Assembly: GCA_015709595.1 (NCBI GenBank)
Contig: CP054178.1
Coordinates: 310,001 to 374,000 of the forward strand
DNA length: 64,000 nucleotides
From: Phycisphaeraceae bacterium
Lineage (GTDB): Bacteria > Planctomycetota > Phycisphaerae > Phycisphaerales > SM1A02
Direction of reading: 5' to 3'
Shown one piece after another: positions 23,767 to 33,151 of this stretch; position 1 is the stretch's first letter, and each line of letters begins with the position of its first letter. A program made the position numbers and the translations under genes. Under the pieces are notes generated by a model that did not search any database, was not told where the DNA came from, and worked only from the letters and a program-made list of their open reading frames with translations.

Positions 23767-26700
23767 GCCTGGGCTCCTTGATCTGAGGCCGCCGAGCGGC
23801 CGGGTTCGAATGATGCAGAGGCGGACGCGTTGCCACGATCGCTCGCCCCTGCTGGTGTGGCGACGGTGGGTGTCGAATGGCTTTCGGTCGTGGTCGGCAC
23901 GGGTTGGCTCGGCGGGCTCTGGCCGTGCTTCGCGGCGTGTTCCCGTGCCAGCCGCTCGGCGGCGGCCTTGCCGAAGCGGTAGAAGACGGCTGGGGTGACG
24001 AAGAAGTCCAGCAGCGTGCTGGTGATGAGCCCGCCCAGGATGACGACCGCGACCGGGTACAGGATCTCCTTGCCCGGCTCGCCCTTGCTCAAGACCAGCG
24101 GGATGAGGCCCAGCCCCGCTGTCACGGCGGTCATCAGTACCGGGGCCACGCGTTCCTGGCTGCCCTGGATGATGAGTTCTTTGCTCCACGGGCGGCGCTC
24201 CTCGGTCATGAGGTGGATGTAGTGGCTGACCATCAGCACGCCGTTGCGGGTGGCAATGCCGGTGAGGCTGATGAAGCCCACCAGTGAAGCCACGCTGAAG
24301 GGCTCGCCGGTGATGGCGAGCGCTGCGACGCTCCCCAGGAACGCGAACGGCACGTTGAGCATGATCTGGATGGCGACCATGCCCGAGCGGTAGTGCGTGA
24401 AAAGAATGACGAAGATCGCGATAAGCGAGCCCGCGCCAAGTGCCAGCAGCAGGCGGGTCGATTCCTGCTGGGCCTCGTACAGGCCGCCGTACTGGATCGT
24501 GTAGCCCTGAGGAAGTTGGACATCCATCGCCACCGACTTCTTGATCTCCTCGACCGTCGAGCCCAGGTCGCGACCCCGGACGTTGGCGGACACGACGATG
24601 CGGCGGCGCAGGCTCTCGCGCTGCACCTCGTTGGGGCCGAGCTTTTCGACGATCTCGGCGACGTCTTGCACGAGCACGATCGCCCCCGTCGGGGACACCA
24701 GCCGCACGAGGCCGAGCGCGGTCGGATCTGTGCGATGGTGATCGTCCAGCGTTAACGTGATATCGAACACCTTCAAGCCGTCGAGCACCTGGCCGACAAC
24801 CTTCCCCTTGGTGGCCGTCTCCATTGCGTCGGTGAGCGTCGCGGGCGTGAAGCCGACGCGGGCCGCCGCCTCGCGGTTGACGCTGATGTGAAGCTGCGGG
24901 ATCAGCACCTGCTGCTCGACCTGCAAGTCTGCGACGCCAGGGATGCCATCCATCGCGGCTTTGGTCTGCTCCGCGAGCGTGCGGAGCGTGCCCAGGTCGT
25001 CGCCGAAGATCTTGATGGCGACCTGGGCGCGGACGCCCGAGAGCAAGTGCTCGATGCGGTGGCTGATGGGCTGACCGATGCCAGTGGCGACACCGGGGAA
25101 GGCCTCCAGCTTCTCCTCGATCATCGAGAAGACCCGTTCGCGCGGCAGGATGTCCTCGACCGGGGGTGGTTTCCTGCCCGCGGGTGTGGTGTGCTTGTCT
25201 GGGTCCTTCGCCTCCTCCCTTGTCCAGAAATCGACCTCAATCTCGCTGGCGTTGACGCCCAGCGCGTGCTCATCCTGCTCTGCGCGGCCTGTGCGACGTG
25301 CCGTGCTCTTGACCTGCGGGATCGAAAGGATCATCTCCTCGGCCTTGGTGCCGAGTTTGTTGGACTCGTCCAGCGAAACGCCCGGCTGGCCAAAGAACGA
25401 GACGACGGCCGTGCCCTCGTTGAAGGGCGGCAGGAACTCCGAGCCCAGGCGCGTGACGACGAACAATGCCACCGCGACTAAAGCTCCGAGCGTCCCCAGC
25501 ACCGCGACCGGGCGTGGCATCGAGATGGAGTAGGACTTGAGCGCCAGCCACTTGCAGGCCCGCAGCAATGCCCCATCCTTGCCGTGCTCCATGCGCTTGA
25601 TGCCCGGGAGCAGGTAGTACGCCAGCACGGGCGTGACCGTGAGCGCCACCAGCAGCGACGCGAAGATGCTCACGATGTACGCGGTGGCCAGCGGGGCGAA
25701 GAGACGCCCTTCGATGCCCGGCAGAAAGAACGTGGGCAGGAACACGAGGTTGACGATGACCGTTCCCAGGATGATCGGGTTGCGGATCTCGCTGGAGGCC
25801 TCAAAGACCACCTGCGCGATCGGCCGGGGTGCTGCTGAACGACGGTTCTCACCCAGGCGGCGGTAGACGTTTTCCACGTCGACCACCGCATCGTCCACGA
25901 GCTCGCCGATGGCGACCGCCAGGCCGCCCAACGTCATGGTGTTCACGCTCAGGTCCAGCCAGTGGAAGACCAGGAAGGTCGTGATGATCGAGAGCGGCAG
26001 CGCCGTGAGCGTGACGATCGTCGTCCGCACGTTCATGAGGAAGAGGATCAGGACGATGACGACCAGAATCGCGCCGTCTCGAAGTGCTTCAAAGACGTTG
26101 CCGATCGATGACTTGATGAAGTGCTCCTGACGGAACACATCAGCGTTGATCTCGATGCCCTTGGGGAGCGTGGGTCGGATCTGTTCGAGCGTTTGGTCGA
26201 GTGCCTGCGTGAGCGTGATCGTGTCCGCCCCCGGCTGCTTCTGAATAGCCATGATGACCGCGGGGGTGCCGTTGTCCGACCCGTCGCCGCGCTTGATCGT
26301 GGGCCCGGCCTCGATAACCGTCGCCACGTCGCGCACCAGCACCGCCCTCGGCGGGCTGACATGGTCGCCGGGCTTGGTGGCGACGAGGGACAGTGCAATG
26401 TCGTCGGCGGTCTGCACCCGCCCGATGTTGCGGACGACAAGTTCCTGAGAACCGCTGACCACGAAGCCGCCGCCGGTGTTCTGGTTGGCTGCGGCAAGGG
26501 CCTTCTCAACATCCTCGATGGTTAGGTCAAACAGACGGAGCTTGTCGGGATCCACCTGGACTCGGAACTGCTTGAGATCGCCACCCATCGCCGTTACCTG
26601 GGCGATGCCGGGGATCGAGAGGATTGCCGGACGCAGCGTGAACTCCGCGACCGTTCGAACATCCATGGGCGTCAGTGTTTTGCTGGAAACACTGATCAGG

Positions 26701-27119
26701 GCGATCTCGCCCATGATGCTGGTGGCGGGCGTCATCACCGGCACGATGCCGGGGGGCAGCTTCTCCGTGATGGTGCCCATCCGCTCGGTGACGACCTGGC
26801 GGTTGTACTTGAGATCCGTGCCCCACTGGAACTCGACGAAGACAATCGAGAGCCCAAGCGATGAAACGCTCCGCACCCTCTCGACGCCCGGCGAGCCGTT
26901 GACGGCGGTTTCAATGTTGTACGTGACCTGGGCCTCGACCTCCTCCGGAGCAAGCCCGGCGGCCTCGGTCATGATGGTCACGACCGGACGATTGAGGTCG
27001 GGAAGAACGTCCGTGGGTGTCCGCAGCGTCACGTACATCCCATAAACGGAGACGAGAAGCGCGGCGATCAGCACCAGCACGCGGTTGTTCAAGGATGATC
27101 GGATGATCCAGTTGAGCAC
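23763..27119 (-). CDS. heavy-metal RND efflux pump, CusA/CzcA type
   Basis: The protein has 1118 residues, the normal length of the HME family, and twelve membrane helices are expected. It starts MLNWIIRSSLNNRVLVLI, then has TPTDVLPDLNRPVVTI, the TM4 signature GGLAVAIGELVDDAVVDVEN (the two Asp of the proton relay), FFLPGIEGRLFAPLA and the second-half ISLTGIATRNGVLMV. The C-terminus has an extra Ser/Thr/Pro-rich tail. Together with the adaptor and channel it would export Cu(I), Ag(I) or divalent metal from periplasm to outside. The co-encoded CPC ATPase and copper sensor favour copper, but the metal is not shown by this sequence alone. Confidence 0.88.
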   Translation of the reverse strand: MLNWIIRSSLNNRVLVLIAALLVSVYGMYVTLRTPTDVLPDLNRPVVTIMTEAAGLAPEEVEAQVTYNIETAVNGSPGVERVRSVSSLGLSIVFVEFQWGTDLKYNRQVVTERMGTITEKLPPGIVPVMTPATSIMGEIALISVSSKTLTPMDVRTVAEFTLRPAILSIPGIAQVTAMGGDLKQFRVQVDPDKLRLFDLTIEDVEKALAAANQNTGGGFVVSGSQELVVRNIGRVQTADDIALSLVATKPGDHVSPPRAVLVRDVATVIEAGPTIKRGDGSDNGTPAVIMAIQKQPGADTITLTQALDQTLEQIRPTLPKGIEINADVFRQEHFIKSSIGNVFEALRDGAILVVIVLILFLMNVRTTIVTLTALPLSIITTFLVFHWLDLSVNTMTLGGLAVAIGELVDDAVVDVENVYRRLGENRRSAAPRPIAQVVFEASSEIRNPIILGTVIVNLVFLPTFFLPGIEGRLFAPLATAYIVSIFASLLVALTVTPVLAYYLLPGIKRMEHGKDGALLRACKWLALKSYSISMPRPVAVLGTLGALVAVALFVVTRLGSEFLPPFNEGTAVVSFFGQPGVSLDESNKLGTKAEEMILSIPQVKSTARRTGRAEQDEHALGVNASEIEVDFWTREEAKDPDKHTTPAGRKPPPVEDILPRERVFSMIEEKLEAFPGVATGIGQPISHRIEHLLSGVRAQVAIKIFGDDLGTLRTLAEQTKAAMDGIPGVADLQVEQQVLIPQLHISVNREAAARVGFTPATLTDAMETATKGKVVGQVLDGLKVFDITLTLDDHHRTDPTALGLVRLVSPTGAIVLVQDVAEIVEKLGPNEVQRESLRRRIVVSANVRGRDLGSTVEEIKKSVAMDVQLPQGYTIQYGGLYEAQQESTRLLLALGAGSLIAIFVILFTHYRSGMVAIQIMLNVPFAFLGSVAALAITGEPFSVASLVGFISLTGIATRNGVLMVSHYIHLMTEERRPWSKELIIQGSQERVAPVLMTAVTAGLGLIPLVLSKGEPGKEILYPVAVVILGGLITSTLLDFFVTPAVFYRFGKAAAERLAREHAAKHGQSPPSQPVPTTTESHSTPTVATPAGASDRGNASASASFEPGRSAASDQGAQA

Positions 27120-27167
27120 GGAAAGGTTCCTCGATTGGCTTCCGGGGGTTGAGCGTGGATGGTGTGA

Positions 27168-28541
27168 TCAGTGCGAGTGGCCGTGGCCGTCGCCAGACTT
27201 GGCAGGCTCACCGACGGGCTCGGGAGCGCCGGGCACGAATCCGCGGAGTTGTGACAGGCTGAACGCGCCTCCGACCGCCACGACATCGCCAGGCACGAGA
27301 CCCTTGACAATCTCGATAACTCGATCATCACGCACGCCGACGGCAACGTCGCGTTTCTTGAAGACCTCGTTTTCGCCCTTACCCTCGCGCACGAACACGT
27401 ACTGCATCGGGCCTTCCTTCACGACCGCCGACGCGGGCACTACGACTGCGCCGTCATTGGTCGAAAGCACCACGCTCAGATCTACAATCTGCCCTTGTCG
27501 CAGCAGACCCTGCGGGTTATCGACGTCGATGATGACGTGCGCGGTGCGCTTGGATGCATCGATCACGGGACTGAGGAACCGAACAACTCCTTCGGCAACA
27601 ACCTCGCTCGCGGCGGCCACACCTCTGCGGACCCGCACCTTTGCGTTCGACGCTGCCTCCACCCGCGAAAGCAGGCCTTCGGGCAGTTCTCCTTCGATCT
27701 GCACCCGCGAAAAGTCACCGATGCTCACAATGGGACTTCCAGCTCCAACACCCTCACCGATCACTGCCGCTCGGCTGACGACCACGCCGTCCAGTGGCGC
27801 GAGGAGGCGGATGACACCCGCCGCATCGGTGCCAGCTCCAGCCGGGAGCGTGGCTCGGAGGGCTTCGACGGACGCCAGCGTGGCCTCTCTTTGACGACGC
27901 AACGAATCGGCGTCGGTCCTTGCCTGTTCCAGGGAGACCTTGCGGAGCGATGCGTCGGTGCGGAGACGGATCGCCTCGCCTCGACGCTGCGCCAGCAGGT
28001 TCGCCGAAACGCTCTCGCCGGCGGACACCAACCGATCGACCTCAGCTTCGGCGAGCGCTGCGCTCTGTTCGGACGCAGGAGCCTCGATCTCGAGTGATGC
28101 GACCTGCGACGTCGCCCGCCTTTGCTCAGCGTTAAGCCGCTCGGCCTCCGACTCCAGCCGCCTGACCTCGAACAAGGCCCGGGCTAGTTCTGGAGACTCA
28201 ACTTCCGCGATGAGATCACCCTTGCGCACTCGATCACCAGGTTGCACCGCGATCGAGCGGACGACACCCGCGTAGGTGGCTGAGACACCCGCAAGCGCCC
28301 CGGGCTGGGCGCGGACCATGCCCGTGAGACGGACGACATCCTCGACGTTGCCAAAGTCCACCTCGGCGGTCTTGAGCCCGATGGCGAACGCGGTCGCTTC
28401 GGTGACCTTCTTAGGAGCATTGGGGTCAAACGTCGCGCCCGTCGGCTTGCCGTGACCTTCGTGTGCGTACACAGGAATCAGGATGGCCGCGGTCGCGAGC
28501 GCCAGTGCGCCCGCTGCCAGGGCCGCGCGTGAGCGGACCAT
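27168..28541 (-). CDS. periplasmic adaptor of RND pump, CusB/CzcB type
   Basis: The protein has 457 residues from ATG 28541, chosen for the GGAG seven bases upstream and the signal sequence that starts there (SRAALAAGALALATAAILIP). A His-rich stretch follows (AHEGHGKP). The membrane-fusion core shows the lipoyl half (GVVRSIAVQPGDRVRKGDLI), a long helical hairpin with repeated Ala/Glu heptads, the second half (GVIRLLAPLDGVVVSRAAVI) and the C-terminal beta-barrel (VIDASKRTAHVIIDVDNPQG). The last residues are GHGHSH. The pump gene follows 48 bases downstream. Confidence 0.85.
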   Translation of the reverse strand: MVRSRAALAAGALALATAAILIPVYAHEGHGKPTGATFDPNAPKKVTEATAFAIGLKTAEVDFGNVEDVVRLTGMVRAQPGALAGVSATYAGVVRSIAVQPGDRVRKGDLIAEVESPELARALFEVRRLESEAERLNAEQRRATSQVASLEIEAPASEQSAALAEAEVDRLVSAGESVSANLLAQRRGEAIRLRTDASLRKVSLEQARTDADSLRRQREATLASVEALRATLPAGAGTDAAGVIRLLAPLDGVVVSRAAVIGEGVGAGSPIVSIGDFSRVQIEGELPEGLLSRVEAASNAKVRVRRGVAAASEVVAEGVVRFLSPVIDASKRTAHVIIDVDNPQGLLRQGQIVDLSVVLSTNDGAVVVPASAVVKEGPMQYVFVREGKGENEVFKKRDVAVGVRDDRVIEIVKGLVPGDVVAVGGAFSLSQLRGFVPGAPEPVGEPAKSGDGHGHSH

Positions 28542-28685
28542 GAGCAATCTCCAAACTTGAGGACGGGGAACCGAAAGTTGGTGGGGTTTCGCCTGCGGCG
28601 CCATGACGCGAACAGGACTGTGAGCGCAACGCGACCATGTGTTCGCCGAGTGGTGCTCGACAACAGCTGGTCTCAAGTCGATTTG

Positions 28686-29159
28686 CTACACAATGAGCGC
28701 GCAATGCATGCGCAGCAGGCTGGTCGGAGGTCGGGCACAGGCCCAAACCTCTCCGCTCACGAAGGCGGGGGAAGGTTCCGGAGCAGCCCCTGCAACCGTG
28801 GCCCAGTTGAGAATCGCAACGAGCACCGTGGTCGGCAACTCGATGGTCGGCTTCTCGCCCGCCATCATCTTCGCCTGGTTCTGGCCACAGGTACAGTCGT
28901 GCTGGTCGGAGTCATCCTCGGGCGAGACCGGTTTCTTCTGGTGATCGCCACCGGAATCACGGCCCTTTGAGCCCGAGTGGTGGCATCCCTTGTGGTCGTG
29001 CTCGTTCGCCACGGGCTGACCGTGATGATCAACCGCAGAAGCTGGCACACAGGAAGCACATCCACTCACCCACGAGTGGAAGTTGCAGCAGCAGAACGGC
29101 ACCACCACTGCCAGAAGCAGGGCGACGAGGGTCCGGAAATGGCTGCTGCGAGTGAGCAT
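28686..29159 (-). CDS. Cys/His-rich secreted protein, first gene of the efflux operon
   Basis: The protein has 157 residues. A signal peptide-like N-terminus (TLVALLLAVVVPF) is followed by CCC, a short SGCASCVP, a charged region with HDHKGCHHSG and DQHDCTCGQNQ, and a moderately hydrophobic C-terminal half that includes a possible membrane helix (TTVLVAILNWATVAGAA). The thiol and imidazole density points to metal binding, comparable to CusF-like or Cys-rich accessory proteins, but no family is recognised. The ATG is located inside the operator and 3-4 bases after the predicted transcription start, so its mRNA is probably leaderless. 144 bases separate it from the adaptor start. Confidence 0.55.
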   Translation of the reverse strand: MLTRSSHFRTLVALLLAVVVPFCCCNFHSWVSGCASCVPASAVDHHGQPVANEHDHKGCHHSGSKGRDSGGDHQKKPVSPEDDSDQHDCTCGQNQAKMMAGEKPTIELPTTVLVAILNWATVAGAAPEPSPAFVSGEVWACARPPTSLLRMHCALIV

Positions 29160-29199
29160 ACTACGGGGGAGTATATCGGCTATCCAAGTGGTACGTCAA
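29157..29199 (-). promoter_or_regulatory. efflux operon promoter with CsoR-type operator, leaderless start
   Basis: On the minus strand, TTGACG (29199-29194) and TATACT (29175-29170) are 18 bases apart, a good sigma-70 promoter. The operator ATACT-N7-AGTAT (29158-29174) shares arms and spacing with the copZ site and overlaps the -10 box. Seven bases after the -10 box lies AGT and then the ATG of the Cys/His-rich protein, so transcription should begin within 3-4 bases of the start codon. No ribosome site can fit, which implies leaderless translation. Confidence 0.65.
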
Positions 29200-29882
29200 C
29201 ACCCGGGGTCTAGTTCGGTGGTGCAGGTTCGGACCCTGACGCTTTCGTGCGTAAACGACCTTATCCGTCCAAATCGCCACCTCGAATCGAGACAAGCTGT
29301 TCGGGTAGTGTCTGGATGCGGACATTCATTTCACCACATACGATCGCACAACCGCACCGGGTGAGACGCGCCCATCACTTCGATCTTGGCGGCGACGTGC
29401 GCGAGCTAGTGAGCCCGGTTCGAGACGGGCTATCCACCCTCTCGGCCCAGAGAGCCTCATCGCCCGGACCAGAGGTATCTGGTCGGTGGAAGCTCGGGGG
29501 TCGCTCCAGCCTCTCTATGCAATCGCCGGGCAGGCTGTGCCCGCGTTCGTCTGGAAGTCAGGCAGCAAGACGGTCCGCACGCCTCACGGTCCGGAGGGAA
29601 ATCCGGCGCGACGGAGCGGTGTTGTACATCGGTTCGTGTCGCGACCTCCCGGTTACGCGCTCCATAATCGCTCGACGGGACATCCCGGCCAGAGACCCCC
29701 TCTGAGACGCTTAAAACCGGTCTCGGCGGCCTCCCGATCGCCGGTCATCCGATGGATCGAACTCCCAGACCTTGTCGCGCCGCCGCTATGTCTATGTTGG
29801 TCTCTCTATCGCGTCGGGTTACCGCTACGCGCCCACTATTCCGAGGTCGGTTGCAAACGCGACCGGCCCGCCAGTTCAGACG

Positions 29883-29912
29883 AAACGCCGCCGAGACGAT
29901 CGGCGGCGTTTT
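29883..29912 (+). terminator. terminator-like hairpin with T-tail
   Basis: The stem AACGCCGCCG pairs with CGGCGGCGTT around the loop AGACGAT (29894-29900), and TT follows, giving a run of four T. It is the shape of an intrinsic terminator on the plus strand, although no plus-strand gene ends nearby. It may be left over from a gene lost by deletion. Confidence 0.5.
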
Positions 29913-30049
29913 CGCGTTCTGGCGAGGGTTTCGCGGGGCCGGCAGTCCGGTGGCGAGTCTCTGATCGCGGCGTGGTCATCACCAGCCGGGCGACGTCGGA
30001 GCGCCCCGAACGCCCGTTTACGCGCGAAGTCTCTCTGTCTCTCCCCGAG

Positions 30050-30063
30050 ACCCGTGCACGGGT
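30050..30063. repeat. perfect 14-bp palindrome
   Basis: ACCCGTGCACGGGT reads the same on both strands. It lies about 180 bases upstream of the first gene of the DUF2924/recombinase block. A dimeric repressor or a serine-recombinase dimer binds sites of this kind, so it could be an operator or part of an attachment site. Function unknown. Confidence 0.4.
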
Positions 30064-30239
30064 TATGACGGGGTTGGTCTCCCTGTAGGTCGAACAACCG
30101 GGGAGGTTGGGAGCGGACAGCGCGGGCAACGGTGTTCGAACGCGCGCCGGTGGTGATCGCGCCGCGCATCGCGCATGCGCACGGCATAGGGCAACCGTAG
30201 TGGCGAAGCGATTCCCGCGTCGCCCATGGAGCCACCCCG

Positions 30240-30455
30240 ATGCCCGCGGACTCCACGCGCAATCCCGAGAGCATGACAGCCGACGAGCGCCGCGACGAGG
30301 TCGTCAGCATCCTCGCGCGCGGCCTCGTTCGCAGCATCGTCGCCAACCGCGCTCGCACATCGCGGATCAGCGGCGATCTCGCAGATTGCGGCCGGACATG
30401 CCTTGAACTTCCGGGCGACTTGCCCCTCAGTGTGGCTCCGCGGCCCGGCGGTTAG
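30240..30455 (+). CDS. small protein of DUF2924/recombinase elements
   Basis: This is a 71-residue protein with RNPESMTADERRDEVVSILA followed by RGLVRSIVANRAR. It is hydrophilic and helical, with no signal peptide. Short proteins of this type are found before DUF2924 and recombinase genes in planctomycete elements, where they may help excision or regulate the operon. The order here is the same. An internal start at the second Met (MTADERR) is possible. Function unknown. Confidence 0.5.
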   Translation: MPADSTRNPESMTADERRDEVVSILARGLVRSIVANRARTSRISGDLADCGRTCLELPGDLPLSVAPRPGG

Positions 30456-30492
30456 GGCCGCCTGCAACGGAGACCCATCAACGGAGCCACAC

Positions 30493-31008
30493 ATGCCAGA
30501 GACCATCGAACGGCAGATCAACGCGCTAGAGCGCATGACCACAACGGAGCTCGTTGAGCGCTTCGCCGAGGTCCACGGCTACCCGTGCCGCACGCGGCAC
30601 CGGCAGTACCTCATCCGGAAGATCGCGTGGCGCATCCAGGCCAACGCCGAGGGCGACCTGAGCGAGCGGGCGCGACGCCGCGCCGCGGAGCTCGCGAACG
30701 ACGCCGAGGTGCGGGTCATGGCCCCGAAGTCCATGATCGCTCCACCCCAGCCGGGGCCGAGCACAACGGTCCATCGCCGGACGCGCGGCCAAGACCATGA
30801 CGACCCCCGCGTCCCACCCGCGGGGTCGGCGATCGTCCGCGAGTACAAGGGCCGCACGATCCGGGTGGTCGTCCTCCCTCGCGGCGAAGGCTTCGAGTTC
30901 GAGGGCGAACGCTTCCGCACCCTGACCGCGGTGGCCAAGCGAATCACCGGCAGCCACATGAACGGATTCCGGTTCTTCCGGCTGCCGTCCGCTGAGGCCA
31001 CGCGATGA
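30493..31008 (+). CDS. DUF2924 domain protein
   Basis: The protein has 171 residues from ATG 30493, preceded by ACGGAG. The N-terminal half is helical (ETIERQINALERMTTTELVE and RTRHRQYLIRKIAWRIQANA), and the C-terminal half has the pattern VREYKGRTIRVVVLPRGEGF, FEGERFRTLTAVAKRITGSH and NGFRFF. This matches DUF2924, a small family that nearly always lies directly upstream of a large serine recombinase. A DNA-binding or accessory role in recombination is inferred from this linkage. It overlaps the recombinase start by 4 bases. Confidence 0.78.
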   Translation: MPETIERQINALERMTTTELVERFAEVHGYPCRTRHRQYLIRKIAWRIQANAEGDLSERARRRAAELANDAEVRVMAPKSMIAPPQPGPSTTVHRRTRGQDHDDPRVPPAGSAIVREYKGRTIRVVVLPRGEGFEFEGERFRTLTAVAKRITGSHMNGFRFFRLPSAEATR

Positions 31009-31250
31009 GCGGCCGTCGTCGGAACCAGCCTGCCGGGACCGCGGAGCCGAAGGCCAGCATCCGGTGTGCCATCTACACCCGCAAGTCGAGCGACGAAGGC
31101 CTCGATCAGGAGTTCAACTCCCTCGACGCACAGCGTGAGAGCGCAGAGGCATTCATCGCCAGCCAGAAGGCCGAAGGATGGACCTGCGTTCCCGACCGCT
31201 ACGACGATGGCGGGTGCCGAGCGCCTCGAGCTCTCGCCTACTCTCGTTGA
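31005..31250 (+). pseudogene. large serine recombinase, truncated N-terminal fragment
   Basis: The fragment has 81 residues. The resolvase-like start IRCAIYTRKSSDEGLDQEFN carries the catalytic serine (residue 28 in YTRKS) and then SLDAQRESAEAFIASQKAEG. After DRYDDGG, where recombinases continue FSGG, the sequence becomes unrelated and stops at 31250. The missing part is about 450 residues, including the rest of the catalytic domain and the DNA-binding domain. The break falls at 31208-31216, exactly where the truncated jetC begins on the other strand, so both were cut by one rearrangement. Confidence 0.82.
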
Positions 31251-32538
31251 GTTCGCGGTGCGCATCGCCGCGATCAAGCACGACATCCTGATGTTCACGT
31301 CGGAGCGCGTCTTCGCGAGTGCTCAAACCCTTGATGAACTCCGGCAGTCGTTGGTGGAGCAACCGCAAAGAGGCATCATCGGTCACATCGGCGGCAAGCC
31401 CCGTCGTGGCCAGCGCGGACATGAACCGGGTGCTACGCTCGCGCCGGCTTGCACTCTCGGTCTCGTGCTGCTTGATGAGCAGCGGAATCTGGCGAAGCCT
31501 CTCGCCGCCGGCATTCTCGATCTCATTTTTCAATTGCCGCTCTTCGTCGGCCGCGTCCCGCAACTCCGTATCGAGACGGTCCCGGGTGGCGAGCAGCGCC
31601 GAGAGTTCCTTCGTCAAGGACTCTGCCGCAGGCGTGAGTAGCTCGATCGTCATCGCCCGGAAATATGGACCTGCGGCACTGCACATAGCCTGTGCCAGGC
31701 GCAAGGCTTCCGACTGCGCGGTGAAGGTGGCGCCCTTTGCCGCGATTGGCGTGAGCAGCTCGAACTGCCGTCGTACCCGCACCAGGCTCTGATAGGCTTC
31801 GGTAAGTTGGGTGAAGTGCGCCTGCAGGGTCTCGATCTTCTCCATCCACGGCTTGGGCTCGAGCATGTGCTCGCGGATGAACTTGTTCAGACTCTGGATG
31901 TCCTTGACCGCGACGGTTTGGTTGAACACATCCATCGCCTTTGGCTGCATGCCCGTAACCTTGGCGACCCAGCCGTGATACTCGTTGTACTTGTCGGTCG
32001 CGCGGAAACCGCGCTTCTCCATCTGCTGGCGCACCCGTTCGGTGGTGGCAAGGTTGGCGCAGTGCTCGGCGATCGACCTCTCACCCTGCGCGAAGGCGTA
32101 GACCTTCTCGGCACCCCCGTCACCGCCAAGGTACAGAACCTGCGCGACGGTGAAGGCCTCGCCGCGATCGTTCTTGAAGGTCGCCAGCAGGGTCGAGTAG
32201 TGCCGTCCATCGGGTCGGAGAAACTGCACCTCCGCTCGGTTGTCTTCGTCGCGGCTCCGTCGGTCAAACGCCCCTTTGATGTAGGTTCGCTCATCGCGTT
32301 CGGTCTTCTGAGCACCGGCGGCGACGTTGTAGTTGCGGACAACCGGGCGCACGAACAGCGTCAACAGGGCGTCCACAAGAGTGGACTTGCCCGAACCATT
32401 CTGGCCGATGAGGAGTGTGGTAGCACCGCACGGCCTGACCACATGCACCGTACCACGGCTGCTATCGAACGTTCCCCAGTTGGAGACCTCGAGCTTTTGG
32501 AGCCGATAGCCGGGTGTCAGTCGCGGGGCGTCATGCAT
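31153..32538 (-). pseudogene. jetC: Wadjet SMC-like ATPase JetC, truncated
   Basis: The start is ATG 32538, overlapping the jetB stop by 8 bases. The ATP-binding head reads LQKLEVSNWGTFDSS, then Walker A GQNGSGKST at residues 45-53, IKGAFDRRSRDEDNRAEVQF and a long coiled coil that is still rising in heptads when it ends near residue 440. JetC is normally about 1100 residues. The second half of the coiled coil, the signature motif and Walker B are missing, so the ATPase cannot close. The last 20 or so residues are read from the recombinase sequence. Confidence 0.8.
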
Positions 32539-33151
32539 CAGAATCCCCCTGCGTGCGAGCCGCCGCAGCCGCAGCAAGCTGCTGTTTCAGGGCTTCGAGT
32601 TCGGAAGCGGGGAGTTTCGCCTTCAGAATGCGGCGGACCTCCCACGCTTCGGGATTGTCGGCGAACTTTCGCACGAACCCCAGGTCATCGAGCTTGTGCA
32701 GGGCGGCGCTGAAATCCTTGCGATGACGCACCTCGTCGTATTGGGCGGGAAAGAAGGCCTTCCACTGGTCGAAGATGGCCTCGATCTCGACAACGCATCG
32801 TTCGTTGTGGAGATCGTCCTCCTCGAACCGCCGGAGTTCGTCCCGAAACAGCACGGCGAGCATCGTGGGCGCATACCCGAGCTGGCTGCGACGGACAAGC
32901 TTCGGGAGCTGCTCGTATCCGCTCGGACACTCGTCCTCTCCCCATTGGCGAACATATGCGTATCCCTCTGCTTCATCGACGACGAGCGTGAGCCCCAGGC
33001 GGGCCACAAAGGTCTCAATCTGTGACCGGCTGGAGAGCAGAATGTTCCACACCCGGTCTTCGTCCGCGTAGATGACCCCCTGCAGCAGTCGAACGGCCGC
33101 GATGCTCCATTCGCGGAACTCGGGGATTGGAGATGGAGACGGGTTAGGCAT
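32531..33151 (-). CDS. jetB: Wadjet JetB (DUF4194)
   Basis: The protein has 206 residues from ATG 33151, overlapping the jetA stop by 8 bases, which favours this start over a TTG further upstream. It is a DUF4194 protein: FREWSIAAVRLLQGVIYADE, YVRQWGEDE, LVRRSQLGYAPTMLAVLF and a helical end. JetB is the kite-like winged-helix subunit that bridges JetC and JetA in the Wadjet (MksBEFG-like) complex, which cuts plasmid DNA. Full length and intact here, but its partner JetC is truncated and JetD is missing. Confidence 0.82.
   Translation of the reverse strand: MPNPSPSPIPEFREWSIAAVRLLQGVIYADEDRVWNILLSSRSQIETFVARLGLTLVVDEAEGYAYVRQWGEDECPSGYEQLPKLVRRSQLGYAPTMLAVLFRDELRRFEEDDLHNERCVVEIEAIFDQWKAFFPAQYDEVRHRKDFSAALHKLDDLGFVRKFADNPEAWEVRRILKAKLPASELEALKQQLAAAAAARTQGDSDA

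Larger units (their letters stand above)
29200..30239. other. 1 kb without convincing genes between copper island and mobile island
   Basis: Several frames are open here, but none has the composition of the neighbouring genes or a good ribosome site. Base composition is lower in GC over 29200-29400. The stretch holds a terminator-like hairpin (29883-29912) and a 14-bp palindrome (30050-30063). No tRNA was found: the GGTTCGAGA at 29418 sits in a hairpin with an 8-base loop, which does not fit a T-arm. The stretch probably contains decayed element ends. Confidence 0.5.

Noticed and set aside
29415-29440. Possible tRNA T-arm (GGTTCGAGA in a hairpin)
   Set aside because: The loop has eight bases, and no acceptor stem, D-arm or anticodon arm can be built around it.
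29486-30088. Plus-strand frame of 200 residues before the DUF2924 block
   Set aside because: It has a mixed, Arg/Pro/Ser-rich composition unlike the neighbours, no ribosome site and no recognisable domain.
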